DNA of 64,000 nt from Rhizobium sp. BT03 (GTDB lineage Bacteria; Pseudomonadota; Alphaproteobacteria; Rhizobiales; Rhizobiaceae): assembly GCF_030053155.1 (NCBI RefSeq), contig NZ_CP125643.1:382820-446819 (forward strand). The letters run 5' to 3'. Below are positions 54,496 through 63,766 of the stretch, piece after piece. The notes below the pieces were generated by a model. That model was not told the origin of the DNA. It saw only the letters and a program-made list of their open reading frames with translations, and searched no databases. The translations under genes were made by a program, and so were the position numbers. Position 1 is the stretch's first letter. Every line of letters starts with the position of its first letter.

Positions 54496-54772
54496 TTGGA
54501 ACCTGCCCCTGCGCTCCAGCGCCGCTATCTGCTGGTCGACGCGTTTGAGGAGTGGGGCCAGCGGCGCCTTTCCTTTCCCCCTTCCGAAATCGCGCGGCGA
54601 TTTCCTCGATGATCCGATCGACCTCCTCGTCGGCGATCTCCATCTCCGCCAGCCCGGTTCTGGTCGCGGCGCGGGCAAACCGCTCGGCCGATTTAACTAT
54701 CAACAATCGTTTGCGTTCGCGCAGCTTTTCGATCTGGGCGTCGAGATCGGAAATCGATGATTTTGTCGCCAT
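54485..54772 (-). CDS. traC: Conjugal transfer protein TraC
   Basis: 95-residue TraC with a coiled-coil start ([20 protein letters not shown]) and the conserved [20 protein letters not shown], then ARFRKG. In Ti plasmids TraC helps the relaxase at oriT. It is divergent from traA across oriT. Confidence 0.88.
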   Translation of the reverse strand: MATKSSISDLDAQIEKLRERKRLLIVKSAERFARAATRTGLAEMEIADEEVDRIIEEIAARFRKGERKGAAGPTPQTRRPADSGAGAQGQVPNDG

Positions 54773-54887
54773 TCCTGGTTCCTTTTCTGCTTTGATGTCG
54801 AAGGTGCGATTATACTAACTAGAATAAAACAGTAAAATGCGCTACCGTGCAACCGGAAAAGCGGCATCGGCCCTTCGGTCCGATCTG

Positions 54888-54925
54888 TTTGAGGGCGCAA
54901 TATACGTCGCTGTCGCGACGTGCTT
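54888..54925. other. oriT: Origin of transfer (oriT), Ti/RSF1010-type
   Basis: Lies between divergent traC and traA. It contains GGGCGCAATATA followed by the inverted repeat CGTCGC-TGTC-GCGACG (54905-54920), very like the nick region of Ti and other rhizobial plasmids recognised by MOBQ relaxases. The expected nick is just before or within the TATA step; this is from family knowledge. Confidence 0.85.
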
Positions 54926-54945
54926 GGGCCAGTCTGGAGACGCCA

Positions 54946-57900
54946 GTGGCGATCATGTTCGTCAGAGCGCAGGTGATCAGCAGGGGATCGGGACGCAGCA
55001 TCGTCTCGGCTGCCGCCTATCGCCACCGCGCCCGGATGATGGACGAGCAGGCGGGAACGTCGTTCAGCTATCGCGGTGGGGCGGGCGAACTGATGTATGA
55101 GGAACTGGCGCTGCCGGATGAGATCCCGGATTGGCTGCGGTCGGCGATATCAGGTCAGTCCGTCAGCAAGGCCAGCGAAGTGTTTTGGAATGCCGTTGAC
55201 GCCTTCGAGACGCGGGCAGATGCGCAGCTCGCCCGCGAACTGATCATCGCGCTGCCGGAGGAGCTGACGCGGGCCGAGAATATCACGCTGGTGCGCGATT
55301 TCGTCCGCGACAATCTCACCTCGAAAGGAATGATCGCCGACTGGGTCTATCACGACAAGGACGGCAACCCGCACATCCACCTGATGACGACGCTCCGGCC
55401 GCTGACGGAGGAGGGGTTCGGGGCAAAGAAGGTTCCAGTGCTTGGTGAGGGTGGCAAGCCGCTGCGTGTCGTCACGCCGGACCGCCCGAACGGCAAGATC
55501 GTCTACAAAGTCTGGGCCGGCGATAAAGAAACATTGAACGCCTGGAAGATCGCCTGGGCGGAAACGGCCAACCGGCACCTGGCCCTTGCCGACCATGACA
55601 TCCGCCTCGATGGCCGCTCCTATGCCGAACAGGGCCTCGACGGCATCGCGCAAAAACATCTCGGGCCGGAGAAGGCGGCGCTGGCGAGGAAGGGCAGGGA
55701 GCTCCACTTCGCGCCGGCCGATCTCGCCCGCCGCCAGGAGATGGCCGATCGGCTGCTGGCAGAGCCGGAGCTTTTGCTGAAGCAGCTCGGCAATGAACGC
55801 TCTACCTTCGACGAGCGCGACATCGCCAGGGCGCTGCATCGTTATGTCGACGATCCCACCGATTTTGCCAACATCCGCGCCAGGCTGATGGCGTCGGACC
55901 AGCTGGTCATACTGAAGCCGCAGGAGATCGAGGCAGAGACAGGAAAGGTGTCGGAGCCCGCGATGTTTACGACGCGGGAGATGCTGCGCATCGAATACGA
56001 CATGGCGCAGTCGGCGCGGGTTTTGTCGGAGCGCCGCGGCTTCGGTGTTTCCGAGCGGATTGTGACGGTGGCGATCGAACGCGTGGAGAGCATCGAGAGC
56101 GGCGATCCCAAAACTCCGTTCCGGCTCGATGCAGAGCAGGTCGATGCTGTCCGTCATGTCACCGGTGACGGTGACATTGCCGCTATTGTAGGCCTTGCCG
56201 GCGCCGGCAAATCGACGCTGCTTGCTGCCGCACGTCTTGCCTGGGAGGGCGAGGGACACAGGGTGATCGGTGCAGCCCTTGCCGGCAAGGCCGCAGAAGG
56301 GCTGCAACACAGTTCCGGCATCAAGTCGCGGACACTTGCCTCCTGGGAACTGGCCTGGGCCAATGGCCGCGATACGCTCCATCGCGGTGATGTGCTGGTG
56401 ATCGACGAGGCCGGCATGGTGGCCTCGCAGCAGATGGCCCGCGTGCTGAAGATTGCCGAGGAGGCTGAGGTAAAGGTCGTGCTGGTCGGCGATGCGATGC
56501 AGCTGCAGCCGATCCAGGCCGGTGCTGCCTTCCGGGCAATTACCGAACGCATCGGCTTTGCCGAGCTTGCCGGCGTGCGCCGCCAGCGTGAGGCCTGGGC
56601 ACGTAATGCCTCGCGGCTGTTTGCCCGCGGCGAGGTCGAGAAGGGCCTCGACGCCTATGCCCGGCATGGCCATCTGGTCGAGGCAGGGTCACGCGAGGAA
56701 ACGATCGATCGCATCGTCTCCGACTGGGCTGCTGCGCGCAGAGAGGCAATAGAGCGATCAACGTCTGAGGGCGGGGATGGCCGCCTTCGCGGTGATGAAC
56801 TGCTGGTGCTCGCCCACACCAACGACGATGTTCGCAAGTTGAACGAGGCGCTGCGATCGGTGATGACGCAGGAGGGAGCGCTTGGCGAAAGCCGAAGCTT
56901 CCGGAGTGAGCGGGGCGCACGGGAATTTGCCGCCGGCGATCGGATCATCTTCCTGGAGAACGCCCGCTTCCTTGAGCCGCGCGCCAAGCACTCCGGGCCA
57001 CAGTATGTGAAGAACGGCATGCTCGGCACCGTCGTTTCCACCGGCGACAAGCGTGGAGATCCGCTGCTTTCGATTCTGCTCGACAACGGCCGCAAGCTCG
57101 TCTTCAGCGAGGACAGCTATCGCCATGTCGATCACGGCTATGCCGCAACGATCCACAAATCGCAGGGTGCTACCGTCGATCGCACCTTCGTGCTGGCAAC
57201 CGGGATGATGGACCAGCATCTGACCTATGTGTCGATGACGAGGCATCGCGACCGCGTCGATCTTTATGCGGCCAAAGAAGATTTTGCGGCAAAACCTGAA
57301 TGGGGACGCAAGCCGCGTGTCGATCATGCCGCGGGTGTCACCGGCGAGCTTGTCGAAACCGGCGAAGCCAAATTCCGGCCTGATGACGAGGATGCCGACG
57401 ACAGCCCTTATGCCGACGTCAGGGCCGACGGCGGAACCGTCCATCGGCTTTGGGGCGTGAGCCTGCCGAAGGCACTCGAGGAGGCCGGCATCCAGGAAGG
57501 CGACACCGTGATGCTCAGAAAGGATGGTGTCGAGCGGGTCAAGGTCCAGATTACCGTTGTCGACGAGAAGACAGGTCACAAGCATTACGAGGAGAGGGAG
57601 GTCGATCGCAACGTCTGGACAGCCAGTCAGGTCGAGACCGCTAGCGCACGACAGGAGCGCATCGAGCGGGAAAGTCATCGGTCGGAACTCTTCAATCCGC
57701 TCGTCGAACGCTTGTCGCGCTCCGGTGCCAAGACGACGACGCTCGATTTTGAGAGCGAGGCCAGTTACCGCGCACACGCTAACGACTTCGCCCGGCGCCG
57801 CGGGCTCGATCATCTCTCGCTTGCCGCCGCCGAGATGGAGGAAAGCCTTACCCGGCGCTGGGCGTGGATTGCCGAGAAGAGGGAGCAGGTGGCGAAGCTC

Positions 57901-59643
57901 TGGGAGAGGGCAAGCGTGGCGCTCGGCTTTGCCATCGAGCGGGAACGGCGGGTCGCCTACAATGAAGAGCGGAGCCAGACGATGGTCGAAGCGACGTCCA
58001 GTGACGCGCGAACTGCATCCCACTCCGTCTCGGGCGCAAGTGCTGCTGAAACACGCTATCTGATCCCGCCGGCCACGTCCTTTGTCAGCAGCGTCGAGGA
58101 GGATGCGCGGTTGGCGCAGCTTGCGTCGCCGGCCTGGACGGAGCGGGAGGTGATCCTGCGGCCGCTGCTGCAGAAGATCTACCGGGATCCGGATGCAGCG
58201 CTCGTCTCCCTGAATGCACTGGCGTCGGATATCGGGGTCGCACCCCGCAGGCTCGCCGACGACCTTGCCGTAGCCCCTGGTCGGCTTGGCCGGATGCGTG
58301 GTTCCGAGCTGATCGTCGACGGACGCGCGGCGCGTGAAGAGCGCAATGTCGCTGTTGCGGGCGTGAAGGAACTGCTTCCGATAGCCCGTGCCCATGCAAC
58401 CGAGTTCCGCAGGAACGCCGAACGGTTCGAACTGCGCGAGCAGACGCGCCGCGCGCATATGTCATTGTCGATCCCGGCGCTCTCCGAACGCGCCATGGCA
58501 CGTCTTATGGAAATCGAGGCGGTGCGCCGCCAGGGCGGGGACGATGCCTACAAGACGGCCTTTGCGCTTACCGCCAAGGATCGATCGGTGGTGCAGGAGA
58601 TCAAGGCGGTGAGCGAAGCTTTGACGGCCCGCTTTGGCTGGAGCGCATTTAGCGCGAAGGCGGATGCGATCGCTGAACGCAACATTGTCGAGCGCATGCC
58701 GGAGGACCTCACGGATGAACGGCGCGGAAAGCTGACCCGCTTGTTCGAAGCCGTGCGACGCTTTGCGGAAGAGCAGCACCTCGCCGAACGTCGGGATCGC
58801 TCAAAGATCGTTGCCGGCGCCAGTGTCGATCTGAGGACAGGGACGGAGAAGGGGGTGGGGAAGGAGAACGTTCCCATTCCCCCGATGCTCGCCGCCGTCA
58901 CCGAGTTCAAGGTCCCCGTTGACGACGAGGCGCGATCTCGGGCTCTTGCTTCGCCTCTCTACCGTCAGCAGCGTGCGGCACTGGCGAACGCGGCAACGAC
59001 AATCTGGCGCGATCCGGCTGAAGTCGTCGGCAAGATCGAGGAACTTCTCCAGAAAGGTTTTGCCGCCGAGCGCATTGGAGCCGCGGTGACCAACAATCCT
59101 GCCGCCTATGGCGCCTTGCGTGGTTCGGATCGCCTGATGGACCGGATGCTGGCCTCCGGCCGAGAGCGGAAAGAGGCGACGCGGACCGTGCCGGAAGCTG
59201 CAGCGCGTCTGCGCGCGCTCGGTGCGGCCTACGCCAATGCGCTCAACTCAGAACGCCAGGCTATCACGGACGAACGGCGGCGCATGGCGGTTGCCATTCC
59301 AGCTCTTTCGAAAGCTGCGGAAGAGGCGTTGGCGCACCTGACGGTCGAGGTGAGCAAGGACAGCAGGAAGCTGAATGTTTCCGCCGCTTCCCTCGATCCG
59401 GGCATTGGCCGGGAGTTTGCCGCTGTCAGCCGAGCGCTCGACGAGCGCTTTGGTCGCAATGCCCTCGTCCGAGGCGATAAGGATATCGCCAACGTAGTGC
59501 CACCGGCGCAGCGCGGAGCTTTCGCGGCGATGCAGGAGCGGCTGAAGGTCCTGCAGCAGACTGTCCGCCTGCAGAGCAGCGAGCAGATCATAGTGGAGCG
59601 GCGCCAACAGACCGCCAACCGCAGTCGCGGCATCAACCTCTGA
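54946..59643 (+). CDS. traA: Conjugative relaxase-helicase TraA
   Basis: About 1565-residue MOBQ relaxase fused to a helicase. The N-terminal MobA/MobL domain (to about 230) starts VRAQVISRGSGRSIVSAAAY and has the metal motif GNPHIHLMTTLRPL. The RecD-like helicase has Walker A GLAGAGKSTLL near residue 415, Walker B VLVIDEAGMV, and motif VI MDQHLTYVSMTRHRDRV. The long C-terminal half is helical with repeated TnpA-like segments. GTG 54946 (VAIMFVRAQ) is the family start; the in-frame codons back to 54847 cover oriT. Length agrees with the long rhizobial TraA type rather than the ~1100-residue Ti form. Confidence 0.94.
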   Translation: MAIMFVRAQVISRGSGRSIVSAAAYRHRARMMDEQAGTSFSYRGGAGELMYEELALPDEIPDWLRSAISGQSVSKASEVFWNAVDAFETRADAQLARELIIALPEELTRAENITLVRDFVRDNLTSKGMIADWVYHDKDGNPHIHLMTTLRPLTEEGFGAKKVPVLGEGGKPLRVVTPDRPNGKIVYKVWAGDKETLNAWKIAWAETANRHLALADHDIRLDGRSYAEQGLDGIAQKHLGPEKAALARKGRELHFAPADLARRQEMADRLLAEPELLLKQLGNERSTFDERDIARALHRYVDDPTDFANIRARLMASDQLVILKPQEIEAETGKVSEPAMFTTREMLRIEYDMAQSARVLSERRGFGVSERIVTVAIERVESIESGDPKTPFRLDAEQVDAVRHVTGDGDIAAIVGLAGAGKSTLLAAARLAWEGEGHRVIGAALAGKAAEGLQHSSGIKSRTLASWELAWANGRDTLHRGDVLVIDEAGMVASQQMARVLKIAEEAEVKVVLVGDAMQLQPIQAGAAFRAITERIGFAELAGVRRQREAWARNASRLFARGEVEKGLDAYARHGHLVEAGSREETIDRIVSDWAAARREAIERSTSEGGDGRLRGDELLVLAHTNDDVRKLNEALRSVMTQEGALGESRSFRSERGAREFAAGDRIIFLENARFLEPRAKHSGPQYVKNGMLGTVVSTGDKRGDPLLSILLDNGRKLVFSEDSYRHVDHGYAATIHKSQGATVDRTFVLATGMMDQHLTYVSMTRHRDRVDLYAAKEDFAAKPEWGRKPRVDHAAGVTGELVETGEAKFRPDDEDADDSPYADVRADGGTVHRLWGVSLPKALEEAGIQEGDTVMLRKDGVERVKVQITVVDEKTGHKHYEEREVDRNVWTASQVETASARQERIERESHRSELFNPLVERLSRSGAKTTTLDFESEASYRAHANDFARRRGLDHLSLAAAEMEESLTRRWAWIAEKREQVAKLWERASVALGFAIERERRVAYNEERSQTMVEATSSDARTASHSVSGASAAETRYLIPPATSFVSSVEEDARLAQLASPAWTEREVILRPLLQKIYRDPDAALVSLNALASDIGVAPRRLADDLAVAPGRLGRMRGSELIVDGRAAREERNVAVAGVKELLPIARAHATEFRRNAERFELREQTRRAHMSLSIPALSERAMARLMEIEAVRRQGGDDAYKTAFALTAKDRSVVQEIKAVSEALTARFGWSAFSAKADAIAERNIVERMPEDLTDERRGKLTRLFEAVRRFAEEQHLAERRDRSKIVAGASVDLRTGTEKGVGKENVPIPPMLAAVTEFKVPVDDEARSRALASPLYRQQRAALANAATTIWRDPAEVVGKIEELLQKGFAAERIGAAVTNNPAAYGALRGSDRLMDRMLASGRERKEATRTVPEAAARLRALGAAYANALNSERQAITDERRRMAVAIPALSKAAEEALAHLTVEVSKDSRKLNVSAASLDPGIGREFAAVSRALDERFGRNALVRGDKDIANVVPPAQRGAFAAMQERLKVLQQTVRLQSSEQIIVERRQQTANRSRGINL

Positions 59644-59746
59644 GGGTCGGGAAAAAGAAAGCGGACAAATGTATGGTTGATTGAAAAAGCACCATCACCC
59701 GATTGTCCGAAGATCGATCTTTCTTTGGGTGGCGAAGCGGACGAAA

Positions 59747-60214
59747 TTATGCATCCGTTCCGCAACGGTCGTTGTAGAGGCGATTGCAGGTTTCACCAGA
59801 TCGCGTGCTGTCTGCGTGAAGCCACTCTATAGCCCCCTCGGACACGGACGTGGCCAGAAACAAGCCTGCTTCCAGCAGCGCGCGGATGCCACAGAAAGTG
59901 ACGAGGTCTCGCGCTGAAACCGTGAAGAACAGGCTTTCACTGGTCGGCCTTATGATCGCGCCTCCACCTTCGAAAGCTAGAAGTCTGTCAGGTCCCACGG
60001 AGACGAGGGATTGGTAGAAGTCCTCGATTTGCGTGCAGATCTTGTCGGCAACGTGCTGCGTGCGCGAGATTGCGACACACGCTTCGGCGACGTGCACGCA
60101 CTTTGGAACATCTTCCTCACCCGCGAATGATGGCGCCCGTGGCAGGACCAGATGCGCGTTGCACGGCGGGCTCAGCTCAACGAAGTGACGGACTTCGCCA
60201 ATCGATTTCTTCAT
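59747..60214 (-). CDS. Hypothetical protein, possibly DUF2218-like
   Basis: 155-residue soluble protein. The C-terminal half (ICTQIEDFYQSLVSVGPDRL, SLFFTVSARDLVTFCGIRAL, EGAIEWLHAD) faintly resembles DUF2218. ATG 60214 has AGGA upstream. It lies 67 bp downstream of the methyltransferase gene on the same strand, so it is probably co-transcribed. I cannot assign a function. Confidence 0.6.
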   Translation of the reverse strand: MKKSIGEVRHFVELSPPCNAHLVLPRAPSFAGEEDVPKCVHVAEACVAISRTQHVADKICTQIEDFYQSLVSVGPDRLLAFEGGGAIIRPTSESLFFTVSARDLVTFCGIRALLEAGLFLATSVSEGAIEWLHADSTRSGETCNRLYNDRCGTDA

Positions 60215-60281
60215 GCTGTTCCTGCCTGTTCGTGAAGACGTGACGCAGTTGCGCTCACGCGACGGTGAAGATGAGGAATCG

Positions 60282-61295
60282 CTAAAGGGTCCAGGATCGC
60301 CCCGATAGCCGCCTTGCCTCGGATTCCGGATAAAGGCGGTAGGGAAGGTCCGCATAGACATATTCTGCCGGAATCGCGGGTGGGGACAGCTTCGATAGGA
60401 ATAGGTCGAGATTCTGCTGACTGTTGCTGGAGACAAGCGTGTAGAAATTGCCGCTGTTCCAGGTGACGAATGAGTGTCCAAAGAACCGGCGTAGTGTTTC
60501 GCTCATCTCCGAAAGGGTGACTTCGTTTCGATCCATTCGCGTCAGCACCGTCTCTTCCTTCGCGCGAATATCTGACGCGCTGAAGAAGCGAGCTTTGAAG
60601 CTATGGTCCTTCTGGCGTTCCCGCCGCCGATATTCCTCGTCGTCTTCATGCCTGAACTTCTCGACGAACATGAAGAGCCCGTTGGTCTTGAGATGCTGCG
60701 AGACGAAACGGATCTGATCGAAGCGATTTGGCGAATACATCTGGAAAGTCGTGTCCTCGAGGATGATATCGAAACCGCTGCCAAACTTTCGGAGCTTCAC
60801 GTCTTCTTGGACCCTTTGCGATGTCAAATGATGAAATGGTCCGTGAAAAAACATGGCATGAGGAGGAACGCCATAGGCATAGAAGCTTCTAAGGTTTTCG
60901 ACGTTGGGACTGCATGACAGCGTTTCTATCCTGCCCTTGCCAAGTTCGCCGATCACACGAGCCATCGTCCCCTCGGCTGTACCTAGCGTGTAGAGTTGCA
61001 GTTGACCCTTTCTGGCCCGCGCGTATTTGAGGATCGCGCCGCCTATGCGGCACTCCTCTTCGAGGCGGTAGGGTATGCTGCTCAAGTAGTGCTTATCGAA
61101 TGGACCTCGGCGCAGCGGATGAAGGGCTGAAAAGCGCCTGAACGTCATGTCCACTGGGAACAAGCGGCGATCGAGCTCGGGCGGACGGATAGGCATTCCG
61201 GCCTCACCGGATGCGGTGGTCGAAAAAAACTCAGAAAGCTCGTTAAGGCGAGGGGCACGGTCGCACTCCTCAATGAAGTCGGCAAATTCACGCAT
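60282..61295 (-). CDS. Class I SAM-dependent methyltransferase-like protein
   Basis: 337-residue protein with a Rossmann-like methyltransferase core: LYTLGTAEGTMARVIGEL (motif I), IETLSCSPNVENLRSFYAYG (motif II), FDIILEDTTFQMYSPNRFDQ and LKTNGLFMFVEKF (motif IV/post). The N-terminal ~90 residues are a lid or dimerisation region (RRLFPVDMTFRRFSALHPLR). Motif I lacks the classical GxGxG, so cofactor binding needs checking. The relatives I know are small-molecule or unassigned methyltransferases. It is divergent from the AraC gene. Confidence 0.75.
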   Translation of the reverse strand: MREFADFIEECDRAPRLNELSEFFSTTASGEAGMPIRPPELDRRLFPVDMTFRRFSALHPLRRGPFDKHYLSSIPYRLEEECRIGGAILKYARARKGQLQLYTLGTAEGTMARVIGELGKGRIETLSCSPNVENLRSFYAYGVPPHAMFFHGPFHHLTSQRVQEDVKLRKFGSGFDIILEDTTFQMYSPNRFDQIRFVSQHLKTNGLFMFVEKFRHEDDEEYRRRERQKDHSFKARFFSASDIRAKEETVLTRMDRNEVTLSEMSETLRRFFGHSFVTWNSGNFYTLVSSNSQQNLDLFLSKLSPPAIPAEYVYADLPYRLYPESEARRLSGRSWTL

Positions 61296-61551
61296 GCGAA
61301 AGCCTGCCTTTCTCTCGCACCATCGCGTTTTTGGGATTCAGGAGGGAAATCGCGCATCCCGAAAAGATTGTGCCGTCAGCGATGATGTCGGCAGAAGATG
61401 ATCGCGAACGTCATGTTTTCGCATCCACGATTTTGATTGGTTTTCATGAAATTGACATGAAATTCGACCTGAGGTTAAAGCCTGGCTTGTTGACAACTTG
61501 GGGTGAGGTAGGGTCGCTACCACACCGGTTTTTCAGGGGAGCAGCTTTCGA

Positions 61552-62436
61552 GTGGGGATCATTCCATCAATTCACCCCGAGAGGATGAAGAAGTCACAAG
61601 GGGAGATCATCCTTCACCAGCAAGGCCTTTGGAGCCATGCCCGCGCTGATGTCGTTCGCCGGCGCAGTCTCGGGCGACAGGTTATCGACGTTGTCGCGGA
61701 TGACCACCTGATCTTCCTCAACATAAGGGGTACGGCGGCATCCGGGGAAAACTTTCTGGACGGACGAAAAGTCGAGTTCAGTCCGCGTCCAGACGGCTCG
61801 CTTGTTTACATTCCGCCCGGTTGCCATTGGAGCGGTTGGGATGAAGGGGATGCTGAGGGTTGTTATCTTATGATAACCGTGACGCAGGATTTTTTTTCAA
61901 ACCTCACGACTAAGCTGCCGCGCGTCGGCACCTTGCGTCCGGAGCTTGGATTTAGAGATCTGCCGATCCAATGCTTGGCGCGGCAGATTGCCGGAGAACT
62001 TTCACACGACGATTCCATGGGGAGTGTGATCGTGGAAGGGCATCTCGCGGCCATCTTCGGACTTCTGCAGCGCCGCTCCGGCACATCTGGCAGATTGTCT
62101 CGAGGAGGATTGTCGCCTACCGTTCTCAAGCGCGTGATAGGGCGGATTGAAGCTCACATCGATCGACCTCCAAGCGTGCGCGCTCTGGCTGAAGAGGCGG
62201 GATTGACCTACGAGCATTTTTCCCGCGCTTTCAAGCAGTCGCAAGGCTCGACGCCCTATGGCTTCTATAACCAACGCCGTCTTGAACGCGTGACCGACCT
62301 TCTCCGCACGACTGCGATCAGCGTGACCGAGATCGCCATCGCCTGTGGCTACTCCAGCGGGAGCCACCTCTCGACCAGATTTCGCCGAGAGACGGGATTT
62401 TCCCCTGCCGAGTACCGGGCGCTCTGGAAGGAGTAG
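61552..62436 (+). CDS. AraC-family transcriptional regulator
   Basis: 294-residue regulator. An N-terminal sensor region is followed by two C-terminal HTH motifs, SVRALAEEAGLTYEHFSRAF and SVTEIAIACGYSSGSHLSTR, ending RFRRETGFSPAEYRALW. GTG 61552 is preceded by AGGGGAG; ATG 61585 is an alternative. It is about 70 bp upstream of an MFS exporter gene and divergent from the methyltransferase, so it probably controls one or both. Confidence 0.88.
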   Translation: MGIIPSIHPERMKKSQGEIILHQQGLWSHARADVVRRRSLGRQVIDVVADDHLIFLNIRGTAASGENFLDGRKVEFSPRPDGSLVYIPPGCHWSGWDEGDAEGCYLMITVTQDFFSNLTTKLPRVGTLRPELGFRDLPIQCLARQIAGELSHDDSMGSVIVEGHLAAIFGLLQRRSGTSGRLSRGGLSPTVLKRVIGRIEAHIDRPPSVRALAEEAGLTYEHFSRAFKQSQGSTPYGFYNQRRLERVTDLLRTTAISVTEIAIACGYSSGSHLSTRFRRETGFSPAEYRALWKE

Positions 62437-62507
62437 CCTGGTTCTGAACTAGAGATAATATCAAATTCGTGAAAGCCGCCAGCTCTTCAGAAGAATAGCA
62501 TGTCCCC

Positions 62508-63764
62508 ATGAACCTGCCAGTAGGGAGTGTGGATGAAGTGGGCGCAACAAAAAGCAGCGGCATAGGGTGTTATGCCTCTCGCGGCATCTATCTCTTCTGT
62601 GTTCTGGCGTCGGCCACTGGCCGGAATGTCTACTTCGTGCTGGCGGCATGGGTTGCGACAGATGTCAGCAAGAGCGCGAGCGCTATAGCTATCCTTTTGG
62701 CGCTCGGCAGTGCCGCCGAGTTGCTCACCAGCAACGTTGGCGGCGTTCTAGTTGATCGATTTGATCGTCGCTTCGTCTGTGTCGCTTGCGATTTATCAAG
62801 GTTGATCCTCATATTTTCAACGGGCATTGGTCTCTCGTTCGGTGACCCACTTGGTGTTCTTTGCCTATCGTGGACCATCTTCGCGTTCATCGACAGAACC
62901 TATTCGACTGCGCTGCAGGCCATCATTCCAGACATCGTGCGTCCTAAGAACCTCACTTCATTCAATTCGGCGTCTTATATTGCGATGCAGGCGGGCAATC
63001 TCATCGCCGCTATCGTCACCGGGTACAGCTTAACCGCCATCGGGATGAATCTGACGTCGATCCTGCCTTCCGCCTTTTTCTGCCTATCACTGTTGGGGCT
63101 GCTGGCACTGCTCGGCCGGCAGCCGCCTTCTCGTTCTCGATCGGATTTGCAGGCAAAGAGCATTCGTCGGATGGATCTGTTGCCGACGACCTTCGTTGTT
63201 CACCCACTGAAGACCATCGCCGTCATGTATGCGTTGACCTATGCGATGGGCATGCTTGTGAGTGTATTGGGCGCCGTATATGTCACGCGCGAACTCAAGG
63301 GGTCGGCGCTAGAGTTCGGTTATCTCGAGGCAGGCTGGGCCCTCGGTTCGATTGCGGGCTGTTCAACCCTTCTTCTCAGAAGGGCGCGTTCGCGACGACA
63401 AAGCATCCTCTTCCAGTCGGCGCTCGCTGGCATTGTTCTGTTGGGCTTTCCGGTTTTCCAGAGCTTTTTGTCCGGGCTCGTTCAACTGGTGTTGCTTGGC
63501 TTCTGCTACAATGTCACGCGGATCCTGATCGATGTACGGGTTCAATCGACCGTTTCAATTGACATGTTGGGGCGGGCGCGAAGCCAGATCCACACGATCT
63601 GTGTTTCGATAGGGCTTCTTGCGTATGGCATCATCGGGACGATCGGAGACGCAATTCCACCTTCGGGGATTTTCGGCCTCTTCGGGGCGCTGATGGTGAC
63701 CGTCGCGCTCTTCTTTTACTTTAACATGGATCGGGGAGCGCCGGCGGAAAGCCGGTTCGTCTGA
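62508..63764 (+). CDS. MFS transporter (EntS/macrolide-exporter-like)
   Basis: 418-residue MFS protein with about 10 to 12 membrane segments. The signature loop between TM2 and TM3 is VGGVLVDRFDRRFVCVACDL, and SFNSASYIAMQAGNLIAAIV lies in the fourth/fifth helix region, a pattern seen in the siderophore and macrolide exporter branch. The substrate is unknown. Next to an AraC regulator and a methyltransferase, export of a modified small molecule is plausible. Confidence 0.85.
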   Translation: MNLPVGSVDEVGATKSSGIGCYASRGIYLFCVLASATGRNVYFVLAAWVATDVSKSASAIAILLALGSAAELLTSNVGGVLVDRFDRRFVCVACDLSRLILIFSTGIGLSFGDPLGVLCLSWTIFAFIDRTYSTALQAIIPDIVRPKNLTSFNSASYIAMQAGNLIAAIVTGYSLTAIGMNLTSILPSAFFCLSLLGLLALLGRQPPSRSRSDLQAKSIRRMDLLPTTFVVHPLKTIAVMYALTYAMGMLVSVLGAVYVTRELKGSALEFGYLEAGWALGSIAGCSTLLLRRARSRRQSILFQSALAGIVLLGFPVFQSFLSGLVQLVLLGFCYNVTRILIDVRVQSTVSIDMLGRARSQIHTICVSIGLLAYGIIGTIGDAIPPSGIFGLFGALMVTVALFFYFNMDRGAPAESRFV

Positions 63765-63766
63765 GG

